Source: MGBC114844 sp910585855
Lineage (GTDB): Bacteria > Bacillota > Clostridia > Lachnospirales > Lachnospiraceae
Direction of reading: 5' to 3'
Assembly (NCBI GenBank): GCA_965646165.1
Contig: CBFFYP010000081.1
Coordinates: 1 to 20,015, forward strand
Length of the DNA stretch: 20,015 bases
A program made the translations under genes and the position numbers. The notes under the pieces were generated by a model. That model saw nothing but the letters and a program-made list of their open reading frames with translations. It made no database searches and was not told where the DNA came from. The number at the start of each line of letters is the position of its first letter. The first letter of the stretch is position 1. Positions 14,793-20,015 of the stretch are shown one piece after another.

Positions 14793-14810
14793 ACGCATCA
14801 AAAAGATACG
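14793..14810. promoter_or_regulatory. Orphan copy of the left-end operator palindrome
   Basis: ACGCATCAAAAAGATACG differs from the site at 598-614 only by one extra A in the centre. It stands 14 kb from the repressor gene with no promoter or gene start beside it. Confidence 0.55.
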
Positions 14811-14933
14811 ATTTTAAAATGAAAAGCAATGTAAAACATGATTTGTAGGGAACTGAAAAAAGAGTTCGAGTGATGAAATGGGTTTTAAGAAGCTAGTATT
14901 TATGCGGGTTACAAGCAAATTTATTTAGGTACT

Positions 14934-14951
14934 GGCAACGATTTGGCAACA
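14934..14951 (+). repeat. GGCAAC-N5-GGCAAC motif, variant of the GGGTAC repeat
   Basis: GGCAACGATTTGGCAACA has the same 6-5-6 layout and even the same GATTT spacer as the copy at 15036-15053 but different hexamers, as expected for sites of a related recombinase. Confidence 0.5.
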
Positions 14952-14980
14952 AAGAACACGCCGAGTTCGAGTAAATAGTA

Positions 14981-15028
14981 AAATCGCTATAAAGCTAGAG
15001 TTTATCAGCTTTGTAGCGATTTTTATTT
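14981..15028 (+). terminator. Strong rho-independent terminator
   Basis: A 16-bp stem with one G-T wobble: AAATCGCTATAAAGCT (14981-14996) with AGCTTTGTAGCGATTT (15007-15022), loop of 10 bases, followed by TTATTTT. No intact gene precedes it; an open stretch AGYKQIYLGTGNDLATKNTP ending at TAG 14976-14978 may be the tail of a lost gene. Confidence 0.75.
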
Positions 15029-15035
15029 TGCGTTT

Positions 15036-15053
15036 GGGTACGATTTGGGTACA
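15036..15053 (+). repeat. GGGTAC-N5-GGGTAC motif, copy 3
   Basis: GGGTACGATTTGGGTACA, one base different from the other two copies. It is outside the 230-bp repeat, so it is an independent occurrence. Confidence 0.6.
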
Positions 15054-15409
15054 GATTTTTATTTTGGCACAACTTAAAATAAGTTATAATTTTTAACTAT
15101 CCAAATTGAATGACTCAAAATTAGTTCGAAAAGACAAACTATAGATTATGCTTATTTGATTAAAAGATGTCCATCATTTTGTTTCATACATTTTTCCAGT
15201 AGTATTATGCTGATTGCTCAAAAGCCCCTTGTTTCTTATACCTTTTAATATCTTTTTATAATAAATTTTGCTATTTTTCCTTTTTTCTACGAAGAAATCA
15301 ATTGTTTCATCCACTCCTGCCTCCTACTAAAAAACTGACCATCAATTTTCAAAATTATGAATCATAGTCAAATGCATTTTGATTCCATATAGAGGGGTCT
15401 TTACATCAT
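15054..15409. other. Gap without recognisable gene
   Basis: AT-rich, stops in all frames on both strands. I see no promoter pair, hairpin or family motif here. Confidence 0.4.
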
Positions 15410-15705
15410 TTAAATCGCCCAAACGATAAGTAGATAGGTGCTACATATTATAGAAAGTGGGCAATCATTAAGTATTATCATTTTCTCTTTGCAACGTTTG
15501 AAATCATAACTACAAAGAGCTTCACGTTCTTTTACCTCGATTGCGAATAACTTTCTAATAAGTTCAGCATATTTGTAAGAGAAATTTCGGTGTAATTCCT
15601 TATTAGTAATTTTCTGAAATCACATATTTTAGTTTTATCATCTACTTCAGTTGATTTAAATGTTCTTGTTGATAATTCCCAAAATCGATTCATTGTCCAT
15701 GTCAT
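15410..15705 (-). pseudogene. Frameshifted leftward gene remnant, unknown function
   Basis: Minus strand from ATG 15705 reads MNRFWELSTRTFKSTEVDDK shortly after the start; after one frame change near 15620 it continues KITNKELHRNFSYKYAELIR, FAIEVKEREALCSYDFKRCK and ends at TAA (15410-15412). The second half keeps a coherent charged, helical composition over 65 codons, which is unlikely for random frame. No family recognised. A purine-rich GGGGTG abuts the start. The IS at 15755 lies just upstream and may have separated it from its promoter. Confidence 0.4.
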
Positions 15706-15754
15706 CACCCCAAATATAAATAACCTTCTATTTTTTTAACATTCGGATATAAAA

Positions 15755-17223
15755 ATACCACTTTACAACTTTTTGAAAAATAAAATAACGCACAAGGCAT
15801 TTTCTAATGTATAATAAGTTTGCATACAAAACTATACGAAAGTGGGTGACCTTGTATGTCAGATTTATTATACAACAAAAACAATCTAATTGGTAGACTG
15901 TACCGTTATTTTTATGTTTATTTTATGAATTTTTCCATGCCAACGGCTGAAACCTTATTCCTTCTGGTGTTATCTATACTGGCTATGGAGTCAGCAGGTT
16001 CCATCTGTTTGCTGTACAGGCATTTTTTGTCAGGGATTACCAAAAAATCTCTAAATGTATTTTACTATGCATGCTCTTATGCAAAGGTTGATTATTCCAT
16101 GTTTATGAATGTCACTGCAGGTATGGCTTTAAAACTGATACCAGAAAAATTATCCTCACAACCTGTTTTTTTGTGTATTGATGACACTATGATTTCAAAG
16201 TTTGGCAAAAAATTTGAAGATGTTTCCAAACTTTTTGATCATGCAGCGCATAACAGTTCCAACTATCTGAATAGACATTGTTTCGTAAGTGTCATGCTCT
16301 GCGTCCCAGTATGGGATAAAAACAGAATCCATTACCTTTCTGTTCCGTTTGGATACCGCATGTGGCAGAAAAAGGAATCAAAGCTCTCACTTGCTGCATC
16401 CATGGTACGTCAGGTAATGCTGGAATTTATCAGTAAGAAAAATGTTATCATTCTCTGTGACAGTTGGTATGTAAAAAAGAACCTTGTTTCTATTGTGGAT
16501 GAATAGGAGAACCTTGACCTTATAGGAAATGCACGGTCTGATTCTGTCATCTACGACCTGGTATCGAAACGAACAGGAAAAAAGGGACGACGGCGTCGCA
16601 TGGGAAAAGGCTTTCCATCCAGGATGATTTTATACTGTCTGATGAAAAAATTGGAAACTATTACATGGCTGTGCGCCGCGTCCTTACAAACATTTTTGGC
16701 AAAAGGGAAGTTCATGCGTATGTAACCTCTCCAGAAAAAAGTTCCGGCAACAGACGCCTGTTTTTCAGTACAGTATTTCCAGAGTAGCTGCAAATATTTT
16801 GCGCATGGCAGGAAAAAGCTCCGCTAAACCAGACGGGGAGCGACCACATGCAGTTTATCCCTTTGATGCTGTATGTTTTTCGATGGTCAATCGAAGTTAG
16901 CTATTACGAGCAGAAAACATTCTGGTCATTGTGCAGTTATATGGTGCGCAGCCGCAAAGGGATTGAAATGCTAGTCAATCTGATTAATATCTCATACTGT
17001 GCAATGAAATTGCTGCCATACCAGGATGAGGCGTTTTCAGAATATCGTACGGAAAGTGTGCAGGAATTTAGGTTCGTCCTTAGTGAACAAATCCGGCAAC
17101 AGGTATTTTATGCCATTTTCATGGGAAAAGCCGAAATAAGTATAAAATCAAATGCCTTAATAAATGCCCTAAAACAGCTAATTCAGAGGCAAGGGTATCA
17201 TCTATAAAATTGTAAAGTGGTGT
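15755..17223 (+). mobile_element. Dead IS4/IS701-like insertion sequence
   Basis: Inverted ends ACCACTTTACAA (15757-15768) and TTGTAAAGTGGT (17210-17221), extended as AA(T/C)ACC outward, bound about 1.47 kb containing one transposase gene. No clear target duplication could be read (ATAAA on the left, ATTAA on the right at best). The element is noticeably less AT-rich than its surroundings. Confidence 0.75.
15856..17207 (+). pseudogene. IS4/IS701-superfamily DDE transposase, inactivated
   Basis: The first frame (216 codons, ATG 15856) holds the first Asp in FLCIDDTMISKFGKKFE and the second in IILCDSWYVKKN. It stops at TAG 16504-16506, although the same frame continues ENLDLIGNARSDSVIYDLVS. 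Near 16600 the sense frame shifts (HGKRLSIQDDFILSDEKIGN, YYMAVRRVLTNIFGKREV), a second TAG occurs near 16784, and the final part has the Y..R...E..K-like signature FRWSIEVSYYEQKTFW with the catalytic Glu, ending at 17207. Two nonsense codons and at least one frameshift mean no active enzyme. All three acidic residues of the fold are still readable, which makes the family call firm at superfamily level. Confidence 0.85.
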
Positions 17224-17503
17224 TATTAATTCTATTTGGATGTATTTTAATTATAATATTTTTATTCATTGTTGTTTTTCGGAAATTTAAACAATCAAAT
17301 AGAAATCAGATTATAGAAGCGGCATTAGTGTATGATGATGAAAATAAAGAATAAATAAATTACAGTATTATGATTGGATAGATAAATTTACAAATGAATT
17401 AATGGACTATGCATCAATAATGGGAAAATAGAGTTGTCAGAACAATGGAAATGGACAAGTGGAGATTTCTCTAAGGAAGAGTTGTTACTAGTAGAGGTGT
17501 AGG
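17217..17503 (+). pseudogene. Fragments of genes beyond the IS right end
   Basis: Directly after the IS end a frame reads LLILFGCILIIIFLFIVVF then RKFKQSNRNQIIEAALVYDD and stops at 17352-17354: one membrane segment and a short cytoplasmic tail, the 3' part of a gene probably cut by the IS. Further on, DWIDKFTNELMDYASIMGK ends at a TAG near 17430 and, one frame over, ELSEQWKWTSGDFSKEELLL ends at TAG 17500-17502. This looks like a second broken gene reaching the acetyltransferase start. Neither is recognised. Confidence 0.45.
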
Positions 17504-17971
17504 ATGAAAGAAAAGTATGAATATAAAAAAGCAACCATAAAGGACATTGATGAATTGGTACGGACAAGAATTATCGTCCTTCGTGCAGCCAACAAACTGT
17601 CAGATGATGTGGATATGTCATTTGTGGAGAAAGAATCCTATGAGTATTATAAGCGTGCGTTAGAAACTGGTGAACATATTGCATATCTGGTGTATGATAA
17701 CGGAGCATTTGTCGGTGCAGGTGGTGTCAGCTTCTATCAGGTAATGCCGACATATCATAATCCAAGTGGTAAAAAGGCGTATATTATGAATATGTATACT
17801 GCACCGGAATATAGAAGGCAGGGAATTGCAATTTACACATTGGATTTACTGGTAAATGATGTGAGGGAACAGGGTGTGTTACAGATTGCCTTAGAGGCAA
17901 CAGAGATGGGGCGACCATTGTATGAAAAATATGGATTTGTACAAATGGAAGATGAAATGGAGCTGATATAG
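17504..17971 (+). CDS. GNAT-family N-acetyltransferase
   Basis: A 155-residue protein from ATG 17504 with GAGGTG 4 bases upstream. It has the standard GNAT layout: first strand and helix (YEYKKATIKDIDELVRTRII), central strand (GAFVGAGGVSFYQV), the acetyl-CoA-binding motif A (YIMNMYTAPEYRRQGIAIYT, with the R-R-Q-G-I-A pyrophosphate loop) and the C-terminal LEATEMGRPLYEKYGFVQ segment. Substrate cannot be told. It appears intact among broken neighbours and may be ordinary chromosomal or cargo sequence rather than part of the mobile element. The following gene was a histidine phosphatase. Confidence 0.85.
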   Translation: MKEKYEYKKATIKDIDELVRTRIIVLRAANKLSDDVDMSFVEKESYEYYKRALETGEHIAYLVYDNGAFVGAGGVSFYQVMPTYHNPSGKKAYIMNMYTAPEYRRQGIAIYTLDLLVNDVREQGVLQIALEATEMGRPLYEKYGFVQMEDEMELI

Positions 17972-18027
17972 TGAGCAGACAAGTAACAGATTTACAACCA
18001 TGGAAAGATTTCTATTGTGAAACATAA

Positions 18028-18461
18028 TCGTGCAGGTAGAGTTATGCAGATGCAGCAGCATTTTTTGGAAAAGAGATTATAACAGATGAAAGATTAAGAG
18101 AACGTGAAGAAGATCGGATGGCAATAATCATGGAATGTTCTAGAAACGCTGGGCGGATCATAATTATCATGAAGAGGGTGGAGAATCAATTGATATGGTT
18201 CAGAAACGTAACATGGAAGCACGGAACGAAATTTTATCAGATAATTCGGATAAAGATATTATTATAGGAACCTATGGTACTGCACTTAGTACTATATTGA
18301 ATTTTTTTGATAATAGTTTTGGATGTGAAGATTTTTTGCGAATTATAGATTGGATGCCGTATATTAAAGTGGACTTTGAAGGCGATAAGTTGGTTGGCAA
18401 ACAGGAACATTGTTATGTGGAAAAGGAATTTAAGGGAAAGCAGCTTGCGGATAAGAAATAA
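18028..18461 (+). pseudogene. Histidine phosphatase (phosphoglycerate mutase-like) remnant
   Basis: Near 18040-18105 one frame reads YADAAAFFGKEIITDERLRE, the middle of a phosphoglycerate-mutase-type phosphatase. After a frame change and a TAG it continues KRWADHNYHEEGGESIDMVQ and on through an open frame from ATG 18195 to 18461 (88 codons: FGCEDFLRIIDWMPYIKVDF near its end). The N-terminal RHG catalytic loop is missing, and the second catalytic His of the HG-TALS motif is Tyr here (IGTYGTALST). The 88-codon ORF alone has a GGGTGGAG site but would be an inactive fragment. It overlaps nothing; the IS1182-type element begins right after. Confidence 0.75.
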
Positions 18462-18475
18462 TATGATTTAGGTGT

Positions 18476-18495
18476 CAAAAGGTACGACCTTTTTG
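18476..18495. other. Hairpin at the left end of the IS1182-type element
   Basis: CAAAAGGT (18476-18483) pairs with ACCTTTTTG (18487-18495, one extra T). It lies between the phosphatase remnant and the transposase promoter; it may be part of the IS end or a terminator protecting the transposase from outside transcription. The element's other end is outside the window, so its true terminus cannot be set. Confidence 0.4.
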
Positions 18496-18560
18496 AACGA
18501 TAACTGTTCTTTGAAAACGGAATATATTGTTGTAAAATGGTACATTTTCCATTCATTTCT

Positions 18561-18568
18561 GGTATAAT
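18561..18568 (+). promoter_or_regulatory. Extended -10 promoter of the transposase
   Basis: TGGTATAAT (TATAAT at 18563-18568) lies about 30 bases before the ATG at 18600. No good -35 is visible, consistent with an extended -10 promoter. Confidence 0.5.
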
Positions 18569-18599
18569 GGAAACAACAAGAATGATTGGAGGTCTTTTT

Positions 18600-20015
18600 A
18601 TGTCGTTTGTCCCAAACCGATTGGAAGAACAGCAACTCTCTCTGTTTGACCCATTAAACACAATGACGGAAAGGGAAAAGAAATTCCTTGACAGGTCATG
18701 GGCGAAATACTTTGCGGAATTTATTTTTCCAAAGATTGATGAACTCCCGTATGCTGTCTTATACAGCGATAAGGATTCACGTCCAAACACGCCTGTTAAT
18801 GTCCAGATCGGTGCGCTGCTGATCAAGGAACTGACCAATCTTTCTGATGATGAACTGCTGGAATCCCTGATGTTTGACATCTGGTTCCAGTATGCCCTCC
18901 ACACAATATCTTTTGCAGAACAGCCGCTCAGCAACAGGACACTCAGCCGTTTCCGCGCAAGGTGTGCCGCATATGAAACAGAGCATGGTGTGGATCTCCT
19001 TCACGAAACCATCACTTCCCTGTCATCGGAAATGGCGGAGCTGATGAAGATCGACAACAGCCTGAAACGAATGGACAGCCTGATGGTCGCTTCCAATATT
19101 AGGCGGATGAGGCGTCTAGAGCTGCTCTATACCTGCGTGGCAAACCTCGCAAAAGAGATGGCAAAAAGACGTGAAATTCCGGAACATCTGTGGCATTACA
19201 CCGAAGTGGATGACAGAAACCGTGTCATATACCACAACCACAGTGAGGAAACTTCCATAAAGATAGAAGCAGTCCAAAAGAATGCAGCTGAATTGAAAGA
19301 ACTTTGTGGGGCGGATTATGATGATTCCAGCAGCTACCAGCTTCTTTTGCGTGTGCTGAAAGAACAGACCGTGCAAAGGGAAGATGGAAGTTACCGCTTG
19401 CGTATCAAAGAAGACGGCGGTATGGATGCATCCATTCTACAGAACCCTGCTGACCCGGATGCAACATACCGGGAAAAAGCCGGGAAACCACATCGGGGAT
19501 ACGTGGCAAATGTCATAGAGGCATCCGGCACAAACGGGAGCATCGTTGAGGATTACCAGTATGAGCAGAACATCCACAGTGACAGCCAGTTTCTGAAAGA
19601 AACCCTTGAAGGTATGGAAAAACAGGATAAAACCATAACGGTCGTGACGGATGGCGTCTACAGCGGTACGAAGAATGAAGAACTGGCTGCCGAAAAAAAT
19701 GTGCGTCTTGTCACCACAAACCTTACAGGGCGGGAAGCCGAGGACATCCTGGCTGATTTTGAGTTCAGCGAAGACGGCAGGAAAGTCCTCAAATGCCCTG
19801 GCGGGCATGAACCGAAAAGCTGCAGCTATAACGAGGAAACCGGTCAGTGTACCATTTCCTTCCAGAAGAACCAATGCCAAGACTGCCCCCATAAAGAACA
19901 ATGTCATCCTAAGATGTTCAAACGCGTAAGCAGAAAAACGGTATCCTCCAAATCGAACCAGAGGGCGAAACAGCAAAGGGAACGCAGCACCGAAGATTTT
20001 AAAAAGCAAAGCCGT
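18600..20015 (+). CDS. IS1182-type transposase (partial, C-terminus off the window)
   Basis: The frame is open from ATG 18600 (GGAGGT at about 18588-18593) to the window end, 472 codons. The N-terminus (MSFVPNRLEEQQLSLFDPLN) and the region VNVQIGALLIKELTNLSDDE plus SLMFDIWFQYAL fit the DUF772-type N-terminal domain of IS1182/IS5-group enzymes. A DDE Asp candidate is in TVVTDGVYSGTKNEEL. A zinc-finger-like CQDCPHKEQC lies near the end. Its GC content and codon choice (CTG, GCC, ACC frequent) are clearly different from the AT-rich surroundings, marking a recent arrival. No defects are seen in the visible part. Confidence 0.88.
   Translation, partial: MSFVPNRLEEQQLSLFDPLNTMTEREKKFLDRSWAKYFAEFIFPKIDELPYAVLYSDKDSRPNTPVNVQIGALLIKELTNLSDDELLESLMFDIWFQYALHTISFAEQPLSNRTLSRFRARCAAYETEHGVDLLHETITSLSSEMAELMKIDNSLKRMDSLMVASNIRRMRRLELLYTCVANLAKEMAKRREIPEHLWHYTEVDDRNRVIYHNHSEETSIKIEAVQKNAAELKELCGADYDDSSSYQLLLRVLKEQTVQREDGSYRLRIKEDGGMDASILQNPADPDATYREKAGKPHRGYVANVIEASGTNGSIVEDYQYEQNIHSDSQFLKETLEGMEKQDKTITVVTDGVYSGTKNEELAAEKNVRLVTTNLTGREAEDILADFEFSEDGRKVLKCPGGHEPKSCSYNEETGQCTISFQKNQCQDCPHKEQCHPKMFKRVSRKTVSSKSNQRAKQQRERSTEDFKKQSR

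Larger units (their letters stand above)
14596..14861 (+). repeat. Direct repeat, copy 2 (with about 40 extra bases)
   Basis: Second copy of 11994-12222. It carries single-base deletions in two A/T tracts that break the small ORF found in copy 1, and an extra segment of about 40 bp (roughly 14782-14821) absent from copy 1, which contains an orphan repressor-type palindrome. Confidence 0.85.

Noticed and set aside
14862..14972. GAGTTCGAGT at 14862-14871 and 14963-14972, resembling a tRNA T-loop and a possible attachment core
   Set aside because: No cloverleaf or acceptor stem around either copy; ten bases is too short to claim an att site.
18413..20009. Long reverse-strand open frames across the IS1182-type transposase
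   Set aside because: They lie opposite a clear transposase frame, lack ribosome sites and family motifs; they are antisense artefacts of its higher GC content.

Overview
The window is AT-rich Firmicutes DNA. AGGAGG-type ribosome sites, a strong A/T codon bias and the gene families present fit a gut Clostridia / Lachnospiraceae genome; this assignment is from style and families, not from any marker gene. It reads as an integrative mobilizable element followed by a decayed cargo and insertion-sequence zone.

Region 1 (about 1-6,100) is the element core. A leftward XRE repressor (cut by the window edge) faces a rightward operon of excisionase, tyrosine integrase (frameshifted), a MobC-like ribbon-helix-helix protein, a CHC2 zinc-finger primase-like protein, a VapE-type P-loop helicase and a MobV/MobL relaxase. 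GTATC-N4-GATAC palindromes lie between repressor and operon. Directly after the helicase gene are four GTTTAC followed by four GTAAAC hexamers around an AT-rich centre, which looks like a replication origin. Just before the relaxase gene two hairpins look like an oriT. The element can therefore plausibly excise, replicate and be mobilized by a helper, except that its integrase frame is broken.

Region 2 (6,100-9,370) holds small regulators and unknown genes: two tandem-duplicated small XRE proteins with duplicated upstream elements, two unrecognised small proteins, two paralogous Arc-like ribbon-helix-helix proteins (too short for ordinary ORF lists) with TGACGGC operators, a 120-residue unknown under the same operators, and another small XRE regulator.

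Region 3 (9,370-15,060) looks like a worn defence island. It contains an ApeA-like HEPN gene interrupted by one in-frame TGA, an intact JAB/MPN protease-like gene, a broken ParE/RelE toxin, a second HEPN-type gene broken by a one-base frameshift, and a scrap of another ApeA-like gene. A roughly 230-bp direct repeat flanks the 12.2-14.6 kb part, and GGGTAC-N5-GGGTAC repeats near 12.15, 14.75 and 15.04 kb (with a GGCAAC-N5-GGCAAC relative at 14.94 kb) suggest old recombinase or attachment-site ends.

Region 4 (15,060-20,015) is insertion-sequence territory: a dead IS4/IS701-like element with recognisable terminal repeats, fragments of interrupted genes, an intact GNAT acetyltransferase, a decayed histidine phosphatase that has lost its catalytic His, and an IS1182-type transposase that runs off the window end. 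No rRNA, tRNA or CRISPR array was seen.
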